Part shown: piece after piece, positions 17,070 to 25,758 of the stretch | Layout of the letters: each line of letters starts with the position of its first letter | How positions within the stretch are numbered: the stretch's first letter is position 1 | Assembly (NCBI GenBank): GCA_019637175.1 | Contig: JAHBWD010000015.1 | Coordinates: 1 to 64,000, forward strand | Origin: Labilithrix sp. | GTDB lineage: Bacteria; Myxococcota_A; Polyangia; Polyangiales; Polyangiaceae | DNA length: 64,000 bases | Reading direction: 5' to 3' | Made by a program: the position numbers and the translations under genes | The notes under the pieces: model-generated | The model's input: only the letters and a program-made list of their open reading frames with translations | What the model was told of the DNA's origin: nothing | The model's database searches: none

Positions 17070-18554
17070 TCACGTCGTATCGCGCAGCCCCTTCGGAACG
17101 ATCGCGCGCTCGAGGAAGCCGAAGAGGGCTTCGACGACGAGCGCGAGACCGGCGGCGGGGATCGCGCCCTCCAGGATCATCGGCACGTCGTTGAGCGAGA
17201 GCCCCGTGCTGATCGGCTCGCCGAAGCCGCCCGCCCCGATGAACGCGGCGATCGTCGCGGTGCCGACGGCGACGACGGCGCTCGTCTTGATGCCCGCGAC
17301 GATCGTACGCGACGCGAGCGGGAGCTCCACTTCGCGGAGGCGCTCCGAGCGCGTGAGGCCGATCGCGACCGCGGCCTCGCGCAGATCGTCGGGGATCGAA
17401 GCGAGGCCCGCGTGCGTGTTCCGCACGATGGGCAAGAGCCCGTAGAGGAAGAGCGCGACGAGCGCGGGCACGACGCCGATCCCGAAGAGAGGGATCAAGA
17501 AGCAGAAGAGCGCGAGCGACGGGATCGTCTGCACGATGCCCGCGCCGCCGAGCACAACCGCGCCGAGGCGCCTCCGCCCGTGCGCGAGGACGCCGAGCGG
17601 CACGCCGACGAGCGTGGAGAGGGCGACCGCGACGAGCACGAGCAGGACATGTCGCGGACCGTGCCGCGCGATCACGTCGAGCGTGCCCGCGACGATCCCG
17701 CGCCGCGCGTCGCCTCGCGCCGACTTCCGCTGGTCGATCCAGCCTGCGGCGACGCTCGCGAAGCCGACGCCGTCGAGATCGGCGCGCGCGTTGAGCTCCT
17801 GCATCGTCCGCGCGTCGAGCTTGCCTTCCAGGCGCGCGAGCGCGCGCGTGAACGCCGCGGATCGCCCCGGCAGATCCGCGCGATACACGAGCACCGCGTC
17901 GTAGCGAGGGAAGAAGCGCCGATCGTCGTCGAGCACCGTGAGACCGAAGCGCGCGATCTTCGCGTCCGTCGTGTACACGTCGATGACGTCGGCGCTGCCC
18001 TTCGCGATCGCCTCGTAGGCGAGCGCGTGATCGATCGCCGTGAGCGTCGCCGGCTTCAGCCCGTAGCGCTCGGCGAGGCCGGGCCAGCCGTCTCTCCGGC
18101 CCATCAGCTCGTGGCTCAACGTCACCCGGAGCTCGGGGTGCGCGGCCAGATCCGACAGCTTCGACAGCCCGAGGGCCGCCGCCTCCTTTTGCGTCACCGC
18201 GAGCGCGTACGTGTTCTCGAAGCCGAGCGGCTTCGAGATCGCGAGGCCGCGCCGCGAGAGCGCGTCGGCGAGCGCCTCGTCCTTGAACACGGCCTCCGTG
18301 AGCGTGCCGGTGTACTCGGGGTAGACGTCGATCGCGCCGTCTTCGAGCGCGCGGAACACGACCGCCGTGCCGCCGAGACCTTGCTCGTGCTCGGCGGCGC
18401 CGCCCTCGGCGCGCACGAGCTGCGTCACGATCTCGGCGAGGATGTACGACTCGACGAAGCGCTTCGAGCCGACCTTAACGCTGGGCGCCGCAGAGAGCGC
18501 GGTCGAGATGGACGAGATCGCGACGAACACCGCGGCGAAGAGGGCGCGGCTCAA
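17070..18554 (-). CDS. Fused substrate-binding protein and permease, glycine betaine/choline (OpuC/ProW) type
   Basis: A 494-aa fusion for uptake of quaternary amines or similar compounds. Residues 1-22 are a signal peptide. Residues about 25-270 form an OpuAC-type binding domain (VGSKRFVESYILAEIV, YPEYTGTLTEAVF, DVYTTDAKI). Residues about 290-490 form a permease domain with five or six helices and the EAA-like loop (DLREAAVAIGLTRSERLREVELP). Here the binding domain comes first, whereas many described OpuC/EgtU fusions have it after the permease. The ATG overlaps the stop of the ATPase gene (ATGA). The substrate could be glycine betaine, choline, carnitine or ergothioneine; sequence reading alone does not decide. 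Confidence 0.9.
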   Translation of the reverse strand: MSRALFAAVFVAISSISTALSAAPSVKVGSKRFVESYILAEIVTQLVRAEGGAAEHEQGLGGTAVVFRALEDGAIDVYPEYTGTLTEAVFKDEALADALSRRGLAISKPLGFENTYALAVTQKEAAALGLSKLSDLAAHPELRVTLSHELMGRRDGWPGLAERYGLKPATLTAIDHALAYEAIAKGSADVIDVYTTDAKIARFGLTVLDDDRRFFPRYDAVLVYRADLPGRSAAFTRALARLEGKLDARTMQELNARADLDGVGFASVAAGWIDQRKSARGDARRGIVAGTLDVIARHGPRHVLLVLVAVALSTLVGVPLGVLAHGRRRLGAVVLGGAGIVQTIPSLALFCFLIPLFGIGVVPALVALFLYGLLPIVRNTHAGLASIPDDLREAAVAIGLTRSERLREVELPLASRTIVAGIKTSAVVAVGTATIAAFIGAGGFGEPISTGLSLNDVPMILEGAIPAAGLALVVEALFGFLERAIVPKGLRDTT

Positions 18555-19297
18555 CGCAGCGCCTCTGCCAGCGTTCGCTGCGCGCCGAGGAGATCCGAGA
18601 CGAACGGATCCGCCGGCGCGTCGACGAGATCCTTCACGGTTCCACGCTGGAGCACGACGCCCTCGCGCATCACCGCGACGGAGTCGGCGAGGTACGCAGC
18701 CTCGGCCATGTCGTGCGTCACGAAGAGCACGCTCTTGTCGAGCGCGCGAAACGCGTCGCGCAGATCTTCCTGCAAGCGCGCGCGAACGATCGGATCGAGC
18801 GCGCCCAGCGGCTCGTCGAGCAAGAGCAGCTCGGGATCGAGCACGAGCGCGCGCATGAGGCCGACGCGCTGCCGCTCACCGCCGGAGAGGGCGCGAGGAA
18901 ATCGCGCGAGCAGGCGCTCCGGGAGGCGCGCGAGCTCCGCGAGCTCGCGCACGCGATCGCGCAGGCTCTCGGCGGAGCGCCCCCCGAGGCGCGCCACGAG
19001 CGTCACGTTCTCTTCCGCGGTGAGATGAGGAAAGAGCCCGCCGTCCTGGATCACGTAGCCGACGCGCCGCCGCACCGCGATCGCGCTCTGGGGCGTCACC
19101 TCGACGTCGCCGACGCGCACGGTCCCCGCATCGGGCGCGACGAGCCCGAGGACCATCCTGAGGAGCGTGGACTTTCCGCACCCGCTCGGGCCGATGAGCG
19201 CGAGGCGCTCGCCTCGCGCGAGGCGCAGCGTCGTGTCGCGGATGACCGCGCGCGCGTCGAACGACTTCGACACGCGATCGATCGAGAGCGCCTCCAT
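18551..19297 (-). CDS. ABC transporter ATPase, OpuCA/ProV-like without CBS domains
   Basis: This is the energising subunit for the fused importer that follows it. The 248-aa protein carries Walker A GPSGCGKST at residues 36-44, a Q-loop (VIQDGGLFPHLT), signature LSGGERQR, Walker B LLLLDEPLGALD and switch His in FVTHDM. It ends soon after the ATPase core, so it lacks the tandem CBS domains that sense ionic strength in many glycine betaine ATPases; this weakens a purely osmotic role. The genes overlap by 4 nt, giving a two-gene operon. A convincing promoter was not found in the 66 nt to the divergent ureohydrolase gene. Confidence 0.92.
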   Translation of the reverse strand: MEALSIDRVSKSFDARAVIRDTTLRLARGERLALIGPSGCGKSTLLRMVLGLVAPDAGTVRVGDVEVTPQSAIAVRRRVGYVIQDGGLFPHLTAEENVTLVARLGGRSAESLRDRVRELAELARLPERLLARFPRALSGGERQRVGLMRALVLDPELLLLDEPLGALDPIVRARLQEDLRDAFRALDKSVLFVTHDMAEAAYLADSVAVMREGVVLQRGTVKDLVDAPADPFVSDLLGAQRTLAEALR

Positions 19298-19363
19298 CGC
19301 GCGTCAGGCTAGCCGATCAGCGCGACGAGCGCGGGGCAGTCGCGAGTGCTAAGGTCACGGCCC

Positions 19364-20482
19364 GTGACGCCCCTCGACGAGCTCGCGTTGCTCCTCCGCC
19401 CTGCGGCCGGCGGCCTCTACCTCGTCTCGACCGGGCGCGACGCGCAGCTCGCGCTGCAGCGCAAGCTGTACGGGGCGGCGAGCGATCGAGAGGTCGACGA
19501 TCGCTTTCGTGCGGCCCTCGCGCGCATCCCGAGCGCGCGCGCGTTCGTGCTCGGCGTCCCCTCCGACGTCGGCGCCGGGTTCCGTCGCGGCGCGAACCTC
19601 GGTCCGCAGGCGATCCGCACGCGGCTGCTCGAGGATCTCCCGAGCTGGCCGTCGCGCGCTTCGGAGCTAGGCGTGGTCGACGTGGGCGACGTCTTCGTCG
19701 TGCCGCAGCTGTTGCGCGACGAGATGCTCACCGAAGCGCAGAAGGCGGCGACGCGCGACGCGCTCTACACGAACGTGCCCGCCGCGGCGAGGGCGGCGCT
19801 GCCGGTCTCACCGCTCTCGATCGCCGAGCGCGCGCTCGATCTGATCTTCGAGCTCAACCCGAAGATCGCGCCGATCGTCCTCGGCGGCGATCACTCGACG
19901 GCGTGGCCCGTGGTCTCGGCGCTCTCTCGCGTGCGCAAAGACCGCTGGGGCATCGTGCAGCCCGACGCGCACACCGATCTGCTCGAGCATCGCCTCGGCA
20001 TCGAAATCTGCTTCGCGACCTGGTCGTGGCACGCCAACGAGCTTCTCGGGCGTGACGGGCGCATGGTGCAAGTCGGCACGCGCGCCTCGGGCCACGATCG
20101 CGGCTACTGGGAGGAGGGCCTCGGCGTCCGCCAGTTCTGGGCGGAGGAGTGCCGTCGCGATCCCGAAGGCGCGCTCGACGCGCTCGTCGCGCACCTCCGC
20201 GCGCGCAAGGTCGCGTCGGTCTACTTCTCCAACGACATCGACGGAACCGACAGCGCGTACGCCGACGCGACCGGCACGCCCGAGCCGCACGGGCTCGAGC
20301 CCGACTTCGTCGTCGCGCTCATTCGCCGTCTGGGCAAAGAGATCGGGATGCTCGGCGGCGACGTGATGGAGGTCGCGCCTCCCTTGCGCGACAAGCCCGA
20401 CTCGACCGAGCGCACCGTCGGGCTCGCGGTGCGCTACCTGCGCGAAACTCTCGGAGCGGTGCTGGGTGAGGATCATGTGTAG
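19364..20482 (+). CDS. Ureohydrolase (arginase/agmatinase/formimidoylglutamase) family protein
   Basis: This is a 372-aa manganese-dependent hydrolase of the arginase fold. The metal ligands are present: GGDHS (His177), DAHTD (Asp201, His203, Asp205) and DIDGTD (Asp291, Asp293). The N-terminal 80 residues before GVPSDVGAG are longer than usual. Substrate among arginine, agmatine, formimidoylglutamate or another guanidino compound cannot be assigned, because the specificity loops do not match one I recognise. GTG 19364 has TAAGGT 8 nt upstream, which could serve as a -10 box or, via AAGG, as a ribosome site. The stop overlaps the next lipoprotein gene by 8 nt. Confidence 0.88.
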   Translation: MTPLDELALLLRPAAGGLYLVSTGRDAQLALQRKLYGAASDREVDDRFRAALARIPSARAFVLGVPSDVGAGFRRGANLGPQAIRTRLLEDLPSWPSRASELGVVDVGDVFVVPQLLRDEMLTEAQKAATRDALYTNVPAAARAALPVSPLSIAERALDLIFELNPKIAPIVLGGDHSTAWPVVSALSRVRKDRWGIVQPDAHTDLLEHRLGIEICFATWSWHANELLGRDGRMVQVGTRASGHDRGYWEEGLGVRQFWAEECRRDPEGALDALVAHLRARKVASVYFSNDIDGTDSAYADATGTPEPHGLEPDFVVALIRRLGKEIGMLGGDVMEVAPPLRDKPDSTERTVGLAVRYLRETLGAVLGEDHV

Positions 20483-21212
20483 AATGCATGTTTATGGTTG
20501 TGCGCTCGCGCTGCTCGCGGCGTGCTCCAAGGCGGAAGAACCGACGCCGACGCCGGCGACCGCCGTTCCGACGGAGGCGCCGACGATCGCGATCACCGGG
20601 ACGCCGATCCCCGCGAGCGCGGCGCCTTCAGCCTCGGCTTCGGGCTCGGCGTCGGTCGTGGCCTCGGCGGCTCCGCCGGCGAGCGCGGCGCCCGTCGCGT
20701 CGACGCCGGCGAGCGCGATGAAGGCGATCGCTTCCGCGTCGAGCGCGCCCGCCGCGCCACCCGAAGCGAAGGCGCTCGCCGACGCGCCGAAAGACGCGGG
20801 CGCGGCGCCGGTCGCGCCTGTCGCGCTCAGGCCTGCCGCGACGCGCATGTCGGGCAAGAACTTCACCCTCGACGCCGCCTCGCCGGGGTGCCGCGTCGAC
20901 ACGCCGTGCACGATGACGCTCCGCCTCGTCGCGTCGGGCGAGTATCACGTGAACAAGGAGTACCCCTACAAGTTCATCGCGTCTCCCGGCGGCGGCGTGC
21001 AGTTCCTCGGGAGCGGTGACGCGAACACGTTCTCGCGGGCGTCGGGCGACTTCCGCGAAGAAGGCGAGAAGGCGGCGACGCTCACGGTCCGCTTCAAGCC
21101 GACGGCGCCGGGCGACGCGAAGGTGAGCGGCACGTACAAGATGAGCGTCTGCTCATCGGAGAACTGTCAGATCGAGACCCAGGCGGTCTCGCTCAGCGTT
21201 CCCGTGATGTGA
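20475..21212 (+). CDS. Lipoprotein with long Ala/Pro/Ser linker
   Basis: A 245-aa predicted lipoprotein. The lipobox is LLAAC near residue 17. Residues about 20-120 are almost entirely Ala, Pro, Ser and Thr, a flexible tether. The C-terminal part, about 125-245, forms a small beta domain with four cysteines (PGCRVDTPCTMTLRL and SVCSSENCQIET) that could be two disulfides. The function is not recognised. ATG 20475 lies within the end of the upstream ureohydrolase gene, suggesting co-transcription. The last 20 nt overlap the convergent carF-like gene. Confidence 0.7.
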   Translation: MCRMHVYGCALALLAACSKAEEPTPTPATAVPTEAPTIAITGTPIPASAAPSASASGSASVVASAAPPASAAPVASTPASAMKAIASASSAPAAPPEAKALADAPKDAGAAPVAPVALRPAATRMSGKNFTLDAASPGCRVDTPCTMTLRLVASGEYHVNKEYPYKFIASPGGGVQFLGSGDANTFSRASGDFREEGEKAATLTVRFKPTAPGDAKVSGTYKMSVCSSENCQIETQAVSLSVPVM

Positions 21213-22014
21213 GCGGTCGCCTGCGGAGGGCGGCTTCGCGCGCGTCGTCGTCGCGCTCGAGCTCGCCGGCGACCGCGATCGCGGCGTCTTTGCCGAGATC
21301 GTCTTCGCGGGGAACGGCGCCGGTCAGCGAGGAGATCACGCGCTCGAGGGTTTCGAAGAAGCGGAGCACGCGAAGCACGCCGTTCATCCAGCCGACGGTG
21401 ATGCAGTAATTCTTGTTGTAGGGCGCGCTGTGATGCAGCGCGTGATGCTCCGGAGAGAGGACGAGGCGCGCGCGCTGGAGGAGCTGCACGAGGCGCGGCG
21501 GGCTCTTCATGTGCGCCCACTTGTGCACCTGGCTCGTCGACGAGACGAAGACGACCGTCGAGATGAGGGCCATCCCCACGAAGACGTCGAAGAGCGTCGC
21601 CGTCTCCGGATCGAGGTAGAGCGCGCCCGAGAGGGCGAAGGGAAACGCGAGGCCGAAGTTGTGGCCGTTCGTCTCGACGAAGTCGTGTCGCGTGATCGCC
21701 GTCGCGTCGACGTGATGATGCCGGAACGTGCGGATCGCGAGCCGGCCGAAGAGCGGCGTGTCGACCGATCCCCAGGTGTCGAACGCCCAGTGGATGAGCC
21801 CGGACAGAAAGTCGGCGAGCAAGATCCCGAGGAGCGCGGCGAGCGGAACCCACCACCCGGAGAGGCGCGGGCACGCGGCCATGCGCCAGCAGAGCCACGC
21901 GCCGGCGCTGACCGTTCCCGCGATCGCGCACAGCTCGTACGCGCGATGCGAGTCGGAGTATCCCGCCTCGAGCGTGGCTGCGTCGCGTTCGTGTCCGTCC
22001 GGCATGCGTTTCAC
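21193..22014 (-). CDS. carF: CarF/TMEM189-type plasmanylethanolamine desaturase
   Basis: This family introduces the vinyl-ether double bond of plasmalogens; in Myxococcus xanthus CarF is needed for light-induced carotenogenesis through singlet-oxygen signalling. The 273-aa protein has membrane segments around 33-75 and 120-160 and the family's histidine clusters: H75, FRHHH (99-101), H110, TNGHN (118), HKWAH (164, 168) and EHHALHH (190-195), the presumed di-iron ligands. GTG 22014 has GGGGGG 5 nt upstream; ATG 22005 is the alternative. No carotenoid or CarR-type regulatory genes lie nearby. The 3' end overlaps the convergent lipoprotein gene by 20 nt. Confidence 0.9.
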   Translation of the reverse strand: MKRMPDGHERDAATLEAGYSDSHRAYELCAIAGTVSAGAWLCWRMAACPRLSGWWVPLAALLGILLADFLSGLIHWAFDTWGSVDTPLFGRLAIRTFRHHHVDATAITRHDFVETNGHNFGLAFPFALSGALYLDPETATLFDVFVGMALISTVVFVSSTSQVHKWAHMKSPPRLVQLLQRARLVLSPEHHALHHSAPYNKNYCITVGWMNGVLRVLRFFETLERVISSLTGAVPREDDLGKDAAIAVAGELERDDDAREAALRRRPLTSRER

Positions 22015-22118
22015 GTAGGCCCCCCTCGGCCATCCGGGGCCGAGATACGAGGATCGTGCGATGCGCGACCACAGATCAAGGCTCTTCTGCCGCTCTACGA
22101 ATCGGCGGCGCCCACGGA

Positions 22119-22147
22119 TCGACTCCGGGCGTATGCCCAAGTAGGAT
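22119..22147 (+). promoter_or_regulatory. Putative promoter of the DUF885 gene (TCGACT-N17-TAGGAT)
   Basis: TCGACT at 22119-22124 and TAGGAT at 22142-22147 are separated by 17 nt. The -10 box is 9 nt from the GTG at 22157, leaving little or no leader. Confidence 0.4.
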
Positions 22148-22156
22148 GCGCGCCCC

Positions 22157-23953
22157 GTGAAACGTCTGCGATTGCCCGTAGCGTCGAGCTTCCTCCTCTT
22201 CTTCCTCTCGTTCGGCGCGTGCACGCCCGCCGCAGCTCCGGAGGCGGCGCGGCCCGCAGTGCCGAAGACGACGGCGTCGGGCGCGACGACCGCGCCGCGT
22301 CCGGATCCGCCGCCCGACGAGAGCAAGGCCGACGACGCGCTCGTCGCCAAGGCCGCGCAGGAGTACCTCGATCTGCTCGTCGAGATCTCGCCCGAGACGG
22401 CGACCTCGCTCGGGCTCCACAAGAACGACGCCGAGCTCGACGACCGCACGATCGCCGGCCACGACAAGGCGGTCGATCGCGAAGAGGCGCTCCTCAAGGC
22501 CTTCAAGGAGCGCTTCAAGTCGCCGCGCCTCAGCGCGGGCGCGCGTACCGATCTCGCGATGCTGCTCGGCGCGCTCGAGGTCGACATCCGCACGAAGCGC
22601 GTGCAGCGCCCGCTCCAGCGGCAGCCCGATCTCTACGCGTCTCCGCTCAACGCGATCTTCTTGATGACCGCGCGCGACTACGCGCCCGCGGCCGAGCGCG
22701 CGAAGAACGTGGTCGCGCGCCTCGAGAAGATCCCGCGCGTGATCGAGGCGGCGAAGGCGAACCTCCTGAACCCGCCGCGGGTGTGGACGGAGGTCGGGAT
22801 CGATCGCGCGTCGTCGGCCAAGTCGTTCCTCGAAGCGCAGCGGCCGTTCTTGACGAGCGCCCTGCCCGCCGAGACGGCGCGCATCCATCGCGCGATCGAG
22901 GCCGCGTCGGCCGCGTACGAGGACTACAAGAAGTTCCTCCAGAAGGAGGTGCTCCCGCGATCGAACGGAGGGTTCGCCGCCGGCCGCGAGCTCTTCGAAT
23001 TCCTCCTCGAGAAAGACTACTTCCTCGACGAGCGCGCCGACGATCTCCTCGCGATGGGGAAGAAGCTCGTCGCGGAGACCAACGGCCAGATGACCGCGGT
23101 CGCCAAGCGCATCGATCCGAAGGCGAAGGGATGGCCGGAGGTCGTCGCGCGCCTCAAGGGCAACCACCCGACCGCCGAGGGTCTCTTGCCGGCGTATCGC
23201 CACGAGGTCGCGCGCGCGCGCGCCTTCTGCGTGCAGAAAGACGTGGTCGAGATGCCGCCCGGCGACGATCTCGAGGTCGTCGACACGCCGCCGTTCATGC
23301 GGAGCACCGTGACGGCGGCCTACGATCAGCCGCCGCCCTTCGACGCCACGACCAAGGGCTTCTTCTTCGTGACGCCGATCGATCGAACGCTGCCCAAGGC
23401 GAAGCAGGAGGAGATGCTGCGCGAGAACGACCACGGCGACATCGTCGACACCGCGGTGCACGAGGCGTATCCCGGTCATCACCTGCAGCTCTCGTTCGCG
23501 CGCCGCCATCCCTCGCTCGTGCGCAAGGTGCTCGATCACGCGATTTTCTCCGAGGGCTGGGCGCTCTACGCCGAGGAGCTCATGGCCGAGCTCGGCTACT
23601 ACACCGACGAGGAGCGCCTGCTCCAGCTCGAGTGGACGCTCGTGCGCGCCGCGCGCGTCGTCATCGACGTCGGGCTCCACGTGTCGAACATGACGTTCGA
23701 CGAGGCCGTGAAGATGCTCACCGACGAGGTCCACCTCGAGCGGCAGCTCGCCCTATCCGAGGTGAAGCGCTACACGCTGAGCCCCACGCAGCCGCTCTCG
23801 TATCTCACCGGTCGCCAGATGATCTTCAAGATGCGCGAGCGCTACAAGCAGCGCGAGGGCGCGCGTTTCTCGCTCAAGAAGTTCCACTCGGACGTGCTCA
23901 CGCGCGCGACCGTGCCCCCCAGCTTGATGGCGCGCGAGATCTTCGGCGACTGA
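22157..23953 (+). CDS. DUF885 family zincin-like metallohydrolase, lipoprotein
   Basis: A 598-aa predicted lipoprotein (lipobox FGAC, Cys22) of the DUF885 family, all-alpha zinc peptidase-like proteins. The zinc motif HEAYPGHH lies at residues 435-442, with the further conserved FSEGWALYAEE following about 25 residues later that would supply the third ligand. Family members are annotated as putative peptidases, but substrates are mostly untested. The region before the domain is a Pro/Ala/Thr tether. It is transcribed away from carF across a 142-nt gap. GTG start. Confidence 0.88.
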   Translation: MKRLRLPVASSFLLFFLSFGACTPAAAPEAARPAVPKTTASGATTAPRPDPPPDESKADDALVAKAAQEYLDLLVEISPETATSLGLHKNDAELDDRTIAGHDKAVDREEALLKAFKERFKSPRLSAGARTDLAMLLGALEVDIRTKRVQRPLQRQPDLYASPLNAIFLMTARDYAPAAERAKNVVARLEKIPRVIEAAKANLLNPPRVWTEVGIDRASSAKSFLEAQRPFLTSALPAETARIHRAIEAASAAYEDYKKFLQKEVLPRSNGGFAAGRELFEFLLEKDYFLDERADDLLAMGKKLVAETNGQMTAVAKRIDPKAKGWPEVVARLKGNHPTAEGLLPAYRHEVARARAFCVQKDVVEMPPGDDLEVVDTPPFMRSTVTAAYDQPPPFDATTKGFFFVTPIDRTLPKAKQEEMLRENDHGDIVDTAVHEAYPGHHLQLSFARRHPSLVRKVLDHAIFSEGWALYAEELMAELGYYTDEERLLQLEWTLVRAARVVIDVGLHVSNMTFDEAVKMLTDEVHLERQLALSEVKRYTLSPTQPLSYLTGRQMIFKMRERYKQREGARFSLKKFHSDVLTRATVPPSLMAREIFGD

Positions 23954-23987
23954 TCGCCGCGGCGCGCCGATTGCAGCTCGGCGCAGA

Positions 23988-24392
23988 ATGTGCGGTGCGC
24001 CTCAGGGCCTCTCTCCTTCGGTGCAGGTCGGAATCGCCGTCGTGGCCGCGGCGCTCTTCGTCGGCACGCTCCTCGCGATCCCGGTCGTCGTGGTCAGGAT
24101 GCCCGCCGACTACCTCGTTCGCCCACCGCCGAAGCGCTCGTTCGTCGTCCGCGCGGCGAGGCTCGTCGCCGCCGTGACCCTCATCGTGCTCGGCGTTCTC
24201 ATGCTCGTGCTGCCGGGTCAGGGGATACTGACGATCCTCGTCGGTCTCGGCATCCTCGATCTGCCGATCAAGCGGCGGCTCCTGCGAAAGCTCCTCTCGA
24301 TGCCCCGCGTGCGCGCAGCGACGAACCAGCTCCGCGCGCGCCGCGGCAAGCCTCCCCTCCTCACCCCTGACGAGGAGCCGCTGCCCGCATGA
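23988..24392 (+). CDS. PGPGW-type small membrane protein
   Basis: This is a 134-aa inner membrane protein with two hydrophobic segments (about 14-36 and 60-95). The second contains VLPGQGILTILVGLGILD, the hallmark of the putative transmembrane PGPGW family. The C-terminal tail is short, basic and cytoplasmic by charge. Function is unknown. It begins 34 nt after the DUF885 stop, and its own stop overlaps the phosphofructokinase start (ATGA), so the three genes may be transcribed together. Confidence 0.75.
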   Translation: MCGAPQGLSPSVQVGIAVVAAALFVGTLLAIPVVVVRMPADYLVRPPPKRSFVVRAARLVAAVTLIVLGVLMLVLPGQGILTILVGLGILDLPIKRRLLRKLLSMPRVRAATNQLRARRGKPPLLTPDEEPLPA

Positions 24393-25729
24393 AACCGTGC
24401 GCCTCTCCCGAATGGACCGTGAAGACGCTCGGCGAGCGCCTCGTCCCTTCGCCGCTCGGTCTCTCGAACGAGCCCGGCGACGGCGTTCCCGACTACGTCC
24501 CCGACGGCACCCGCGTCCTCTTCGACGTCGAGCTCGCGCCCGGCGAGACGTGCGATCCCTCTCGAGCGTTCGAGAAGGCGGGCCCGCGCGATCTCATCTA
24601 CTTCGATCCGCCGAGCGTGCACGCGGGCGTCGTCACCGCCGGGGGCCTCTGCCCGGGGAGCAACAACGTCATTCGCTCGCTCGTGCTGCACCTCTACCAC
24701 CGCTACGGCGTGCGCGAGATCACCGGGTTCCGCTACGGGTTCGCCGGCCTCGATCCGGCGGCGAACCTCGCGCCGCTCCGGCTCGGGCCGAACGAGGTCG
24801 AGCACATCCACACCCGCGGCGGCAGCGTCCTCGGGACCTCGCGCGGGCGTCACGACGTCGGGGAGATGCTCGACACCCTCGCGGCGTACGGCGTCGACTG
24901 CCTCTTCACCATCGGCGGTGACGGCACGATGCGCGCCGCGCACGCGCTCGCCGAAGGCGCCGCCGCCCGGAAGCTGAAGCTCGCGGTCATCGGCGTGCCC
25001 AAGACGGTCGACAACGACATCGCCTTCGTCGACAAGACGTTCGGCTTCGAAACCGCGGTCGAGATGTCGCGCTTGGCGATCGACGCCGCGAACATCGAAG
25101 CGACGTCGGTGCGCAACGGCGTGGGCCTCGTGAAGCTCATGGGGAGGAACGCGGGTTTCATCGCCGCGCACGCGACGCTCGCGAGCCACGACGTCAACGT
25201 GTGCCTCGTGCCCGAGGTGCGATTCTCGATCGACGGTCCGAGCGGGCTGCTCGCTTATCTCGAGCGCCGCATCGCCACGCGCGCACACGCGGTGGTCGTC
25301 GTCGCGGAGGGCTGCGGCAAGCTCCTCGTCGAGCGTCGCGCGGAAGCAGGGAAGGAGGCTCCCCGCGACGCGTCGGGGAACTTGCGCTACGCGAGCGCCG
25401 AGCTCGACATCGGCGTCTTCCTGAAGGATCGCATCACGGAGCACTTCGCGAGCGCAGGCGTCGAGGTGAACCTCAAGTACATCGATCCGAGCTACATGAT
25501 CCGCGGCGTCCCCGCCGACGCCAACGATGCGGTCTTCTGCGACGAGCTCGCGCGCGTCGCTTCGCACGCCGCCATGGCCGGCAAGACCGACATGCTCGTC
25601 GGTCGATGGCACCGCAAGTTCACCCACGTGCCGCTCGCGATGGCGCTCTCGGAGCGGCGCTGCATCGATCCGGACCGCGAGCTCTGGCTCGGCGTCACGG
25701 AGACGACGGGGCAGCCGCGCCTCACATGA
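24389..25729 (+). CDS. pfkA: 6-phosphofructokinase, ATP-type within the long PFK clade
   Basis: This enzyme phosphorylates fructose 6-phosphate at C1. The 446-aa protein is longer than E. coli PfkA (320). Motifs: GGLCPGSNN, GGDGT at 176-180, PKTVDND at 204-210, and LMGRNAGFIA, with RGVPADANDAVFC near the C-terminus. PKTVDND with Lys in place of Gly is typical of the PPi/plant-type clade, while Gly after Asp in GGDGT, not GGDD, favours ATP over pyrophosphate as donor. ATG overlaps the PGPGW gene stop. A CBS protein gene follows after 29 nt. Confidence 0.93.
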   Translation: MKPCASPEWTVKTLGERLVPSPLGLSNEPGDGVPDYVPDGTRVLFDVELAPGETCDPSRAFEKAGPRDLIYFDPPSVHAGVVTAGGLCPGSNNVIRSLVLHLYHRYGVREITGFRYGFAGLDPAANLAPLRLGPNEVEHIHTRGGSVLGTSRGRHDVGEMLDTLAAYGVDCLFTIGGDGTMRAAHALAEGAAARKLKLAVIGVPKTVDNDIAFVDKTFGFETAVEMSRLAIDAANIEATSVRNGVGLVKLMGRNAGFIAAHATLASHDVNVCLVPEVRFSIDGPSGLLAYLERRIATRAHAVVVVAEGCGKLLVERRAEAGKEAPRDASGNLRYASAELDIGVFLKDRITEHFASAGVEVNLKYIDPSYMIRGVPADANDAVFCDELARVASHAAMAGKTDMLVGRWHRKFTHVPLAMALSERRCIDPDRELWLGVTETTGQPRLT

Positions 25730-25758
25730 CCCTGTCCTCGCACGAAAGGAGGGAGCCG

